The notes under the pieces were generated by a model, which saw only the letters and a program-made list of their open reading frames with translations, was not told where the DNA came from and ran no database searches. Below are positions 7,592 through 15,691 of a DNA stretch of 64,000 nucleotides, piece by piece. The position numbers and the translations under genes were made by a program. This stretch comes from Chloroflexota bacterium (GTDB taxonomy: Bacteria; Chloroflexota; Anaerolineae; UBA1429). The stretch is from assembly GCA_012719135.1 (NCBI GenBank), contig JAAYAW010000070.1, forward strand, positions 36,357 to 100,356. Direction: 5' to 3'. Each line of letters begins with the position of its first letter. Positions within the stretch are counted from its first letter, which is position 1.

Positions 7592-10015
7592 CTAGCGGCA
7601 GGGCAGGCTCACTTCGGCTGGCCGCAGACCCTCGGCCGACACCACGACCCGCACGGTGCCACCCGTCTTGCCGGATTGCACCACGCCGAGGCACAGCCCC
7701 GCAAATGCCCTTCGATTACTGGCCTTGTGGGGATCATGGTCACTGGGATCGCCGTTATCCACGCCGATCAGGCGAGCCTCCCCTTCAACCTGAAAGTGCA
7801 CCCGCGTGTCGGCGGTGGGCACCACGTGCCCAGCCGCGTCGACAACCTCCACCCTCAGGTGTGCGACGTCACGGCCATCGGCAAGCAAGCCGTCACGATC
7901 GCAGGTGAGGCGCAGTGCCTCCGGGACGTCGGCCGTCGCCACCGTACGCCGGCAGATGATCTCCTCTCCCCTGCGGCCAATCGCCTCGAGCACACCGGCC
8001 TCATATGGCACATCCCAGGCCAGGTGCAGATCCGCTGTGGTCGGGTGGAGCGATCGCCAGAGCGGTGACCACCCAACACCGGACATGCCCGGCCGCGGGA
8101 ACTGGTAAATCTTGGTGCCGAGAGAGCGTCCGTTGAGCACGAGTTCCACGGACTCGCAGTTGGTATAGCAGATCACGGGGATCACCTGGCCCTCGTGCCC
8201 CTCCCAGTTCCAGTGTGGTGCCAGGTACAGCATGGGCTCATCAGTCCACTGGCTCTGGTAAAAGTAGAACCCATCCTTCGGAAAGCCACACGTATCGATG
8301 ACGCCGCTGACCGAGTTCTTTAGGGGCCATCGTGTTTCGCCCAGATAGTCGATGCCGGTCCACATATAGTCGCCCGCCACGTAATCATGTAGCGCGGTGA
8401 ACTTCCATAGTTGCTCAACGTTGATCATCCTGGCGTGATAGGGCCCATACCATCCGGACGCTTCCAGACGATAGTCACCGCGAATGCCGCCAAGGGAGGT
8501 GTTCTCGCTCCCGATCATTCGCCGAAGGGGAAAGCGAAGCTTGTCGGGCCCATAGTAGAGTTCGCGGTGCTCGTTCCACCGATCCACATAGTTGTACCCG
8601 ACGACGTCCAACTGCTCGAGGAACTCGAGCGTGGTCGCCGTGGGCGCCGAAATGTTGTCGCACGCGGACGTGACCGGGCGCGTGGGATCCTCTTCGCGCA
8701 CAATCTCCACGAGCCTTCGGAGAACGCCCACGTCCTCGGGGTAAGTTTGCTCGAGGATCTCGTTGCCCACGCTCCACAGCACGATACTGGGATGGTTTCT
8801 ATCGCGCCGTACCATGCTTCGCGTATCGATCTCCGACCACTCGTCATAGAAGTCGTGATACCCGTAGGCAAACTTGCCTTTGCGCCACTCGTCAAAGTTC
8901 TCGTCCATGACGAGGAAACCCAGTCGATCGCAGAGATCGAGGAACTCCGGCGCGGGCGGGTAATGGCTGCTGCGGATGCCGTTGCAGCCCATCTCCTTGA
9001 GCAAGCGCAGACGGCGGTCCCAGACTCCCTCAGGGACAGCGGCTCCAACACAGCCACCATCATGGTGAATGCAGACGCCGTTGATCTTGACGGGCTCACC
9101 GTTCAACAGAAAGCCACGGTCCGCATCGAAGCAGATCTCGCGTATGCCAAAGGGCGTCTCATATCGATCGCGCACGTGTCCCTCGATCGCCGCCTCCAGA
9201 TCCGTGGGGAACATCGTATCCCTCGGCGCATCACTGGCCGTGACGATGGACTGGACCGTGTACATCTGAGGGTCCTCCACGGACCAGAGCCGGGGGCCCT
9301 CCACATGCAGCCGCTGGGAAAAGAGATGCGTCTGTCCCGGCAACACCGGCTGGTAACTGCCGCGCTCCTGCACGACCTGGCCGTCTGGATCCAGTATCCG
9401 GGTGACCAGAAGACAGCCCTGCTCCTGAGAGCCGTCGTTCTGCACGCGGGTATCCACGTCGACCCGCGTGATCTGTTCGTTCATCCGGGTTGTGCGCACA
9501 AAGGTGCCACAAACAGCGACGTGCAAGGGGTCGGTGATGGTCAGCCAGGTGTGCCGATAGATGCCCGCTCCGCTGTACCAGCGGGCATCGGGCTGCATCG
9601 AGTCATCCACGCGCACCGCCAGCACGTTGCGATCCTGACCGTAGCGCAGGAACGGAGTCAGATCGAAATGGAAACTTGTGTAGCCATAGGGGTGGAAACC
9701 GAGATGCTGCCCGTTCAGGTACACGTCGCAATTCTTGTAGACGCCGTCGAACTCTATCGTCACCGTGCGCCCGACATCGACTGCGGACATAGAAAAACTC
9801 TTGCGATACCACCCCACGCCACCGGGAAGGTAGCCGCCGCCACCGCCGCAGCGGTGGTCCTCACGAAACTCGCCCTCTATGCTCCAATCATGAGGCAAAT
9901 CCAGCAGACGCCACTCGGCGTCGTCCAGTTCTGTTCTCTCTCCCCCCTCGAAATCGCCAAGATGAAAGCGCCAGTCGGCATCCCACAGGCGCCTGCGCTC
10001 GCTACTCTGCGACAT
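7592..10015 (-). CDS. glycoside hydrolase family 2 protein (beta-galactosidase/beta-glucuronidase-like)
   Basis: An 807-residue GH2 enzyme with no export signal, hence probably cytosolic. Order: N-terminal jelly-roll sugar-binding domain (about 15-180), Ig-like domain (about 180-290), TIM barrel (about 290-590), then C-terminal beta domains resembling DUF4982 and the GH2 C5 domain. The likely acid/base Glu is in WSVGNEI (residue 419) and the nucleophile Glu in IGSENTS (residue 504). The ORF track starts 38 codons earlier; AGGGGGATA just before the ATG at 10015 fixes the start. It sits 118 bases upstream of the RraA-like gene and 150 bases after the UroD-like gene. Glycosidase activity is well supported; sugar specificity is not readable. 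Confidence 0.88.
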   Translation of the reverse strand: MSQSSERRRLWDADWRFHLGDFEGGERTELDDAEWRLLDLPHDWSIEGEFREDHRCGGGGGYLPGGVGWYRKSFSMSAVDVGRTVTIEFDGVYKNCDVYLNGQHLGFHPYGYTSFHFDLTPFLRYGQDRNVLAVRVDDSMQPDARWYSGAGIYRHTWLTITDPLHVAVCGTFVRTTRMNEQITRVDVDTRVQNDGSQEQGCLLVTRILDPDGQVVQERGSYQPVLPGQTHLFSQRLHVEGPRLWSVEDPQMYTVQSIVTASDAPRDTMFPTDLEAAIEGHVRDRYETPFGIREICFDADRGFLLNGEPVKINGVCIHHDGGCVGAAVPEGVWDRRLRLLKEMGCNGIRSSHYPPAPEFLDLCDRLGFLVMDENFDEWRKGKFAYGYHDFYDEWSEIDTRSMVRRDRNHPSIVLWSVGNEILEQTYPEDVGVLRRLVEIVREEDPTRPVTSACDNISAPTATTLEFLEQLDVVGYNYVDRWNEHRELYYGPDKLRFPLRRMIGSENTSLGGIRGDYRLEASGWYGPYHARMINVEQLWKFTALHDYVAGDYMWTGIDYLGETRWPLKNSVSGVIDTCGFPKDGFYFYQSQWTDEPMLYLAPHWNWEGHEGQVIPVICYTNCESVELVLNGRSLGTKIYQFPRPGMSGVGWSPLWRSLHPTTADLHLAWDVPYEAGVLEAIGRRGEEIICRRTVATADVPEALRLTCDRDGLLADGRDVAHLRVEVVDAAGHVVPTADTRVHFQVEGEARLIGVDNGDPSDHDPHKASNRRAFAGLCLGVVQSGKTGGTVRVVVSAEGLRPAEVSLPCR

Positions 10016-10165
10016 GGCTATCCCCCTTGTACCTGAACACGACGGAGAGGGGCAAAGCGACAGCCTTTGTACCTCTCTGCGGGCAGACCGGCGAGTGACC
10101 TCAAGCGGCAACAAAGCCCCCGCAGCCACCGGATTGCGCCCATGATATCCGCGCGCCTGTGCCTG

Positions 10166-11299
10166 TCAACGGGTTTTGACGCCCTGGCTGCGGGCCCACC
10201 TGGCCAGCATTCGTACGCGTTCGATCGCCTCAGCGCCCGCCCCTTCAGGCACTTCATCCGAGATCCCCAGCACCAGGTTAGGATGAAATAGAGATACCAC
10301 CCTCTCGGCACAGGCCATCAACTCTTCACGCGAGTACGTGTCCGTGAAGAGTACGGCCGGAATACCGTCCAACAGGATCTTGTCCCCAATGTACTCACGG
10401 ATTTCGTCCAGCGTCACATCGCCCTGCGGTTCCGGCGTGAGCGCCTCCAGCCCATCGAACGGCAGATCCCCCAGCAGGGGAAGGAGAGAGTGAAAGTACC
10501 CATCCAAGTGGACGTGGGTGATTATGCCAGCGGAGCGCAGCTGGCCCGCTCTGCGGTGATACCAGGGCAGCAAATAGCGGACGAACCAGGCCGGCGAGAA
10601 GAGGCTATCATGCAGGTTCTCGCCAAAGTTGACGATGCGCGCCAGCCCTCCCGCGATCAGTTCATCGTATAACGCATCATAGGACGAATCGATCGCATCC
10701 ATCGCCTCATGCACTTGTGTTGGGCAATCCGCAAGGGCGTACACGAGATCGGAAAGACGCATCCACTGCTGAGCAAGCGCCTGGTACGGGCTCTTGGGCA
10801 CCCAAAACCCAGGCTGACCGCGGTCTCCGATCCACAGGCTTCCTTCCTGATAGAGGTTACTGTCAAAGTGATACCGCATGTGGCGAAACAGCCACGCGAG
10901 GGCTCGCAGGTCGTCCTCGTTCTGCACCGCAAAGCCGGTGACACGCCAGGCGTTATCCAGCGTCAGATGCTGCGTCTCAACCAGGTCGCCGCAGGGCGTT
11001 CGGTAGACGCGCGTCAGGCGATCCCCATCTCGCTGCTCGATGAGGGCTACCTCGCTCTCGTACTCGACGACAATCGGGGACTGCAATCCACTGTAGTACT
11101 GGAATGTGCGCATGCTGCAATCGCAAGCATCATAAAGGCCGCGCAGATCCAAGCCGGCAAAGGCTTCAGGCATCTGGCCGAATTGGGTGTGCCAGTCGAA
11201 CCAGGGCTCCATGCGCGGCTGAAACAGCACGTGCGGCACAGGCTGCCGCTGGAAGACACGCAGGTTCATCTCGCGGAAAGACATGCGCATTGCCAACAC
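10166..11299 (-). CDS. uroporphyrinogen decarboxylase (URO-D)-like protein
   Basis: A 377-residue protein resembling URO-D-fold proteins found in carbohydrate clusters rather than true haem enzymes: the tail has the barrel pattern HVHLDGYFHSLLPLL, FDGLEALTPEPQGD and DKILLDGIPAVLF. The N-terminal substrate-arginine motif of HemE is not seen. The fold is shared with cobamide-dependent methyltransferases; the metal ligands expected for those are not obvious. Start uncertain: the track uses a GTG at 11299, while ATGs at 11290 and 11284 follow AGGTG. First gene of the minus-strand set UroD-like, GH2, RraA-like, with a promoter just upstream. Function unknown; a demethylation or sugar-processing step is possible. 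Confidence 0.7.
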   Translation of the reverse strand: MLAMRMSFREMNLRVFQRQPVPHVLFQPRMEPWFDWHTQFGQMPEAFAGLDLRGLYDACDCSMRTFQYYSGLQSPIVVEYESEVALIEQRDGDRLTRVYRTPCGDLVETQHLTLDNAWRVTGFAVQNEDDLRALAWLFRHMRYHFDSNLYQEGSLWIGDRGQPGFWVPKSPYQALAQQWMRLSDLVYALADCPTQVHEAMDAIDSSYDALYDELIAGGLARIVNFGENLHDSLFSPAWFVRYLLPWYHRRAGQLRSAGIITHVHLDGYFHSLLPLLGDLPFDGLEALTPEPQGDVTLDEIREYIGDKILLDGIPAVLFTDTYSREELMACAERVVSLFHPNLVLGISDEVPEGAGAEAIERVRMLARWARSQGVKTR

Positions 11300-11333
11300 C
11301 TACCGCCTGCACCCGGCTAACGTCAACGCGTCG

Positions 11334-11363
11334 AGCATAGCACCGGGCGAGCGTCACAGTCAA
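11334..11363 (-). promoter_or_regulatory. promoter of the UroD-like/GH2/RraA-like gene set
   Basis: Minus strand TTGACT, 18 bases, TATGCT (five and four of six matches). Transcription would begin near 11327, about 30 bases before the first gene. It sits just past the terminator of the putative non-coding RNA, so the two units appear separate. Confidence 0.45.
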
Positions 11364-11384
11364 CGGCCCCATCCAGCACGCTGC

Positions 11385-12243
11385 AACACAAAGGCCGAAG
11401 CATCGCACTGAATGCTTCGGCCTGCTGGCAAAGGGACAGGACCCCAAGTGACCTTTGCCCGTTCCTGGTTCGGTGGCTCATCTGTTGCGACTCGACATCG
11501 CTTTGTGCTGCTATCGACCTCGACGGCTTTACGTGTCAGAGACCGAGCGCAGTCACCGGCAATCTCGAGAACCGCTCACACATGGTCGCTCAACTGGCGC
11601 CAATCCCGAGCCTACCCGCACGGTTATCGCTGGCCATGCTTTGCGCCCACCTCACCTGGCCGCCTTGCGACGCCCCAGCGAGCTGCGCTGCCCCTCCTTC
11701 AGCCGCACGCCTTCCTTCCGGTCCGCGCCTGTGGCTGCGATGTGGCAAGCATGCCCCTCCAGTCGCTCTGACGCGCTGGCTGATGCCAGCAGCGCCTGGA
11801 GCTCCTGTCTGGCCGAGCTTGGCGTCTTGGCCGCACCCGAGATCACCGCCCCTGGTGCGATCCCACGCTGAGACCCCCCTCGGCCGCGCTGGCCGCTTGC
11901 GCCGCCAACCGACCTTCTGAGATAGCGCCCTCCGCTGCCGGATTGCTCCGCCAGCCGCTGGCGCCGTCCCCGGGCTACCCTCTCAAGCGTCTTTCGGGTT
12001 CACCCGTAATCACGGGCCGTCCCTGCCGACACTTGAGCGCACGCCCTGAGGCTTCTCTATCGGGGCAAGTGACTTTCGCGCTTTCGCCCCGCCAGCCCGT
12101 CCGTTGTTAACCGGCCTGGTCTCCAACAGCTCCGGATTCGCACGACCCTCCGTCTGTACTCACGTACTCCGGCCGGGCCGTTGCCAATCTCCCGACTGCC
12201 AGTCCCCCCGTGAGGAACGTTCTCCAACCTCTCGGGATCCTGT
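11385..12243 (-). ncRNA. putative structured non-coding RNA of about 0.86 kb, family not recognised
   Basis: This gene-less stretch has all marks of a stand-alone RNA gene on the minus strand: a near-consensus promoter at 12250-12278, an intrinsic terminator at 11392-11423, and no convincing ORF. Read 5' to 3' it is rich in short stems: GTAC-GTGA-GTAC; CTCAAGTGTC pairing with GACGCTTGAG; CGCCAG-CGG-CTGGCG; GCTGGC-ATCA-GCCAGC; GGCAAAGG pairing with CCTTTGCC near the end. A GTCACTTG word recurs near both ends. The core motifs of RNase P RNA (GAGGAAAGTCC), tmRNA and group II intron domain V were looked for and not found. Ends are predicted from promoter and terminator. High GC alone creates some stems, so structure is not proven. 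Confidence 0.55.
11392..11423 (-). terminator. intrinsic terminator of the putative non-coding RNA
   Basis: A perfect 12-base-pair repeat, AGGCCGAAGCAT and ATGCTTCGGCCT, around an 8-base loop. On the minus strand it is followed by TTGTGTT, so it should stop transcription coming from the gene-less region. Confidence 0.65.
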
Positions 12244-12249
12244 GCGGAA

Positions 12250-12278
12250 ATCATAGCAGACGCAGAGGGCCGTGTCAA
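12250..12278 (-). promoter_or_regulatory. strong sigma70-type promoter of the putative non-coding RNA
   Basis: Minus strand TTGACA (perfect), a 17-base spacer, then TATGAT (five of six). It has the same hexamers and spacing as the rpoC promoter at 25795. It points into the 0.86 kb gene-less region and away from the divergent MFS gene. Confidence 0.7.
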
Positions 12279-12333
12279 GGAATCTGCGGGCAGGATTCCC
12301 CTGATTCCGCGAGCACTGCAAGATCACGCCGGA

Positions 12334-12362
12334 CTGACAGGCCCCACGGGGAAGCCTATAAT
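12334..12362 (+). promoter_or_regulatory. promoter of the MFS transporter gene
   Basis: CTGACA, 17 bases, then a perfect TATAAT, giving a start near 12369 and a leader of about 75 bases. It is divergent from the non-coding RNA promoter, the two -35 boxes being about 55 bases apart. Confidence 0.65.
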
Positions 12363-12443
12363 GCCAACGGTTGCGGACCTTGGGCCAAGGCCGGCGGCGG
12401 CGAGCCGGCACACAGCGCCGACTAATACCGGAGGATCTGCTGC

Positions 12444-13769
12444 ATGAGATCGCGAGCCAAGCGGCTGGTGCGCCTGTCTCTTCAATGGCTGGCCACACCC
12501 TATCCGGTGGACGGTACGAGCGAGGAGCAGCGTGCGGGCATGCAGATGCTCTGGTGGGACAACCTGCTGGCCGCCATGAGCGTTGCTTTCTTCATGGATT
12601 TCGAGACGCTCTATCTGCTGGCCATGGGGGCGCCCTCGTCCACAATCGGGGCCAGGGCTTCGATCGTGGCAGCGGCAGCCCTGCTGGCGCCGCTGGTGGG
12701 CGCCTGGCTGGTCTCCGTCAGCGGCCGGCGCAAGATCTGGGTTCTGCTCAATGGCGGCGGAATCGGCCGTGTGACGCTGCTTCTCAGTGCCCTGGCTCCC
12801 CTGCTGTTCCCTCGTCCGCAGTCTGCGATTCTGTTCGTCGTGATCCTCGCCGCGTTGCGCTCTTTCGCGGGCTCCGTGACGATGCCTCCGTTCAACTCCC
12901 TGTTTGCCGATCTTGTTCCGCCTCCGCTACGCGGACGCGTGATGGGCATTCGCATGATGGCCTCCAGCGCCATCACCGTGATTATCGTGCCGATCGCGGG
13001 CTACCTGATCAAGGCCATCGGTGGCCTACGCGGCTACCAGGTGACCCTCGTCCTCGCCACCGTGATCGGCGCGGCTGCCACCTACTTTTTCTCACGGATC
13101 CCAGAGATTCAGGGCGAAGAGAGTGCCCGCCAACCAGCGAGCGCGTTCATTCAGGGGCTGCGAATGCTCAGGAGCGATCGCGGCTTTCTGGTCTTTTGCG
13201 CCATCAACTTTGTGTGGACGCTGGGGACTCAGACCTCAGCGCCCTACTTTTCGGTTCACATGGTAGAGAACCTGGGCTTTGGCGTGGACACCATCGCGCT
13301 CCTCACCACAATCGTCACGGTGTTCAACGTGATAGCCGTCCGGCTGGCCGGCACGCTCGTCGATCGCAAGGGCGCTGAACGTCTGACCATGATCGGCATG
13401 CTGCTTGTCCCGCTCATGCCAGTGGCCTGGATATTCGCCCATTCGCCTGCCCAGGTCGCCCTCGCGCGCATCTATGGCGTGTTTGCCTGGGCGGGGGTGC
13501 AGGTGGCTGCGACGCCGCTGATCCTCCAGATCGCGCCCAGGCGCTATACGGCTCAGTACGTGGCGATCTTTAACACCATCATTGGCGTCGCGGCCGTGCT
13601 GGGCCCCTTGCCAGCGGCATGGCTGTACGCGCATTACGGATTCACTACCAACCTGGTGATCTCGGCCCTGATCCGTGGCCTTGGGGCAGGGCTCTTTCTG
13701 ATCGCTTGCCTGCGAGGCTTCTTCCGGAGGCCTGCTCCGGCTGAATCGAGCCAGACTCTGGCAGTCTAG
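12444..13769 (+). CDS. major facilitator superfamily (MFS) transporter
   Basis: A 441-residue membrane protein with about 12 hydrophobic helices in two halves. After the second helix pair comes SGRRKIW, the loop 2-3 position of the MFS signature. Later LVPPPLRGRVMGIRMMAS and DRKGAERLTMIG fit loops of drug/metabolite exporters of this superfamily. GGAGGA lies 8 bases before the ATG. The flavoprotein gene follows after 33 bases on the same strand, so the two may form an operon. Substrate unknown. Confidence 0.85.
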   Translation: MRSRAKRLVRLSLQWLATPYPVDGTSEEQRAGMQMLWWDNLLAAMSVAFFMDFETLYLLAMGAPSSTIGARASIVAAAALLAPLVGAWLVSVSGRRKIWVLLNGGGIGRVTLLLSALAPLLFPRPQSAILFVVILAALRSFAGSVTMPPFNSLFADLVPPPLRGRVMGIRMMASSAITVIIVPIAGYLIKAIGGLRGYQVTLVLATVIGAAATYFFSRIPEIQGEESARQPASAFIQGLRMLRSDRGFLVFCAINFVWTLGTQTSAPYFSVHMVENLGFGVDTIALLTTIVTVFNVIAVRLAGTLVDRKGAERLTMIGMLLVPLMPVAWIFAHSPAQVALARIYGVFAWAGVQVAATPLILQIAPRRYTAQYVAIFNTIIGVAAVLGPLPAAWLYAHYGFTTNLVISALIRGLGAGLFLIACLRGFFRRPAPAESSQTLAV

Positions 13770-13802
13770 GCCTCGACGGAGAGACACGAAAAGGCGGATA
13801 AC

Positions 13803-15041
13803 ATGGCGCGTCGCGTAACGCAGAGTACGCGGATCGCGGTGGTCGGGGCGGGCCCCGCTGGGATCATGGCGGCACTGGAAGCTTCGGATCTCGGGGCACA
13901 GGCCGTCCTGTACGACACGAACAGCCAGCCGGGACGAAAGCTGCTGGTCACCGGGAACGGCCGCTGCAACATCAGCCACGCTGGCGCCTGTGCTGGCGAC
14001 TATGTATCCGACGCTCCCGATGCGCTGGCGCACATCCTGGAGCGCTTTGGCCATCGGGAGCTCGTGGCACGCCTAAAGCGCCTGGGTGTACTGACGTACA
14101 CCACCTCGGACGGCTGGTGCTATCCCCTGTCCGACTCGGCCGCAACGGTGGTGGATGCCCTCTGGGCAGCCTTGCGCATCAGCGGGGTTTCGTTGCGTCT
14201 GGATACCCAGGTGCGGGATCTGGTCCCCCGAGGCAGCGCCTGGGCCATTATCACAGGTCCCTCTTCCACGCCGGAGTACTATGACCGCGTGATCGTGGCC
14301 ACCGGGGGAAAGGCCCATCCCGCCCTCGGTTCGACCGGCCGCTTCTTCAGTTGCCTGGAGAGCCTGGGTCACAGAATCCTGCCGGTCCACCCCGCCCTGG
14401 TATCGATCGAAGCGGACATGCGCAAGCTGCAGAGGCTCCAGGGAGTGCGTATGGACGCCAGGCTGACCCTGCTGGCCGATGGGCGCGTGCTCGGGCAGAG
14501 CACGGGGAACCTCCTCTTTACCCGCTCCGGCCTGAGCGGGCCTGCGGCAATGAACGTGAGCTATCTGGTGCACCAGGAGAGTGGCGCCGCTCTTACGGCC
14601 GAGATCGATCTGCTTGCCTTGCATGACGGGGCACTGGCGCGCCTGCTCCGCGACAAGCGGCAGAGCCCGTGGCCGCTGGCCACACTCCTCGGGGCCGTTT
14701 TGCCGGCCAAAATGCCGCCGGAGTTGCTCCGGTGGTCCGGGTTGCCGCCCAGTTGCCTGTTGAACGAGTTGAACCAGGCCCAGCTGGACAGGGTGCTCGC
14801 CAGCGCCCGGGCGCTGACGCTGCGGGTGACGGGCACCCGTGACCTGACGTTCGCTCAGCTATCCACCGGGGGCGTACCCCTTGCGGAAGTGGACTCTCCG
14901 CGGATGGAATCGCGCGTCGCACCTGGCCTGCACCTGGCTGGGGAGGTGCTGAACGTGACCGGCCCATGTGGCGGCTATAACTTGCTCTTTGCCCAAGCGT
15001 CCGGTGTGCTGGCCGGGCGCGGAGCATGCGCCGCTACTTGA
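13803..15041 (+). CDS. NAD(P)/FAD-dependent oxidoreductase, YhiN/HI0933 family
   Basis: A 412-residue flavoprotein. The N terminus has the dinucleotide-binding VVGAGPAGIMAALEAS, then the family signature GRKLLVTGNGRCNISH, which follows the FAD-binding region in HI0933-like proteins. The C-terminal GEVLNVTGPCGGYNLLFAQASG is also family-typical and closes the FAD site. Physiological substrate is unknown for most members. It lies 33 bases after the MFS gene, preceded by an AAGGCGGA site. Its last 8 bases overlap the convergent cupin gene. Confidence 0.87.
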   Translation: MARRVTQSTRIAVVGAGPAGIMAALEASDLGAQAVLYDTNSQPGRKLLVTGNGRCNISHAGACAGDYVSDAPDALAHILERFGHRELVARLKRLGVLTYTTSDGWCYPLSDSAATVVDALWAALRISGVSLRLDTQVRDLVPRGSAWAIITGPSSTPEYYDRVIVATGGKAHPALGSTGRFFSCLESLGHRILPVHPALVSIEADMRKLQRLQGVRMDARLTLLADGRVLGQSTGNLLFTRSGLSGPAAMNVSYLVHQESGAALTAEIDLLALHDGALARLLRDKRQSPWPLATLLGAVLPAKMPPELLRWSGLPPSCLLNELNQAQLDRVLASARALTLRVTGTRDLTFAQLSTGGVPLAEVDSPRMESRVAPGLHLAGEVLNVTGPCGGYNLLFAQASGVLAGRGACAAT

Positions 15042-15372
15042 CCACCACGAGCAGCATCTTGAAGCGCTCCTCGGCATAGAGCGCGTGGGGAATGTCAGCG
15101 GGCATGACAGTGGCCTCGCCGGCCATTGTCGGGACGCGTCGGTCGCCGATCTCCAGGATGACCCGGCCATCTAAGACGTACACAAATGCATCCCCCGGAG
15201 TCGTGTGTGTGGAGATGGACTCTCCCGCCTCCAGTGCGAACAGCGTCATGCTCATCGCGTCGTTCTGGGCCAACGTACGGCTCACCACCTGGCCGGGCGC
15301 GTACGTCACCAGGCTCGCCAGTTGCACAGCTTGGCCATGCGTGATGTTCTTGATACGTACAGGCTCTGTCAT
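15034..15372 (-). CDS. cupin-domain protein
   Basis: A 112-residue single-domain cupin. The first motif is weakened but visible (GESISTHTTPGDAFVYVLDG, with one His and an Asp in place of the usual His-Glu set), and the second appears as PADIPHALYAEE. The fold binds a metal or small ligand; members act as enzymes or sensors. GGGAGGT stands 6 bases before the ATG. It is the third gene of a minus-strand operon after the Crp/Fnr regulator and the ferredoxin, 24 bases behind the latter, which hints at a redox or small-molecule response. Specific role unknown. Confidence 0.8.
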   Translation of the reverse strand: MTEPVRIKNITHGQAVQLASLVTYAPGQVVSRTLAQNDAMSMTLFALEAGESISTHTTPGDAFVYVLDGRVILEIGDRRVPTMAGEATVMPADIPHALYAEERFKMLLVVVK

Positions 15373-15396
15373 CTTCTACCTCCCATCGGGGCGGGC

Positions 15397-15618
15397 TCAC
15401 GCGCTCATCCGATCCCCTTGAACGATTACATAGTAGAGCTGGACGGCACCCGCGGGGCACGCGAGCTCGCATTCACCGCAGTACAGACAATTCTCCGGCG
15501 CGGAGAAGGTAGCCCGCCCCTCCTCCAGCGCAAGCACGCCCCCCGGGCAAACGGCAAGGCACACGCCGCAGCCGGTACATCGCTCGGGATCGTATTGGGG
15601 CAAGGCTGTCTCTGGCAT
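15397..15618 (-). CDS. 2[4Fe-4S] ferredoxin
   Basis: A 73-residue protein with two CxxCxxCxxxCP motifs, CTGCGVCLAVCP and CLYCGECELACP, the pattern of bacterial-type ferredoxins holding two [4Fe-4S] clusters for low-potential electron transfer. The track starts at 15714, but that extension overlaps the upstream regulator gene; the ATG at 15618 follows GGAG and gives a normal ferredoxin length. It lies between a Crp/Fnr regulator and a cupin on the same strand. The redox partner is not evident here. Confidence 0.88.
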   Translation of the reverse strand: MPETALPQYDPERCTGCGVCLAVCPGGVLALEEGRATFSAPENCLYCGECELACPAGAVQLYYVIVQGDRMSA

Positions 15619-15691
15619 ACTGTCTCCTCGATCCCATTCTGGCACGCTGCGTTGTCCTCTGCAGTGACTCTGGTTACAGTACACGTGTGCC

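Noticed and set aside
6656-8068. Plus-strand ORF of 470 codons
   Set aside because: Shadow of the RraA-like and GH2 genes on the other strand; no ribosome site and no recognisable domain.
8411-10036. Plus-strand ORF of 541 codons
   Set aside because: Antisense to the GH2 gene with catalytic motifs intact on the minus strand.
11708-11726. SRP-RNA-like GGACCGGAAGGAAGG on the minus strand
   Set aside because: Resembles the apical loop of SRP RNA but lacks the AGCAG partner and a hairpin of the right form; probably chance.
11412-11920. Overlapping ORFs in the gene-less region (for example 11455..11871)
   Set aside because: Three frames are open at once, none has a ribosome site or a motif, and the minus-strand promoter and terminator fit an RNA gene better.
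11385-12243. RNase P RNA, tmRNA or group II intron for the gene-less transcript
   Set aside because: The conserved cores (GAGGAAAGTCC and ACAGAA for RNase P, T-arm and tag frame for tmRNA, domain V hairpin for introns) were searched by eye and not found.
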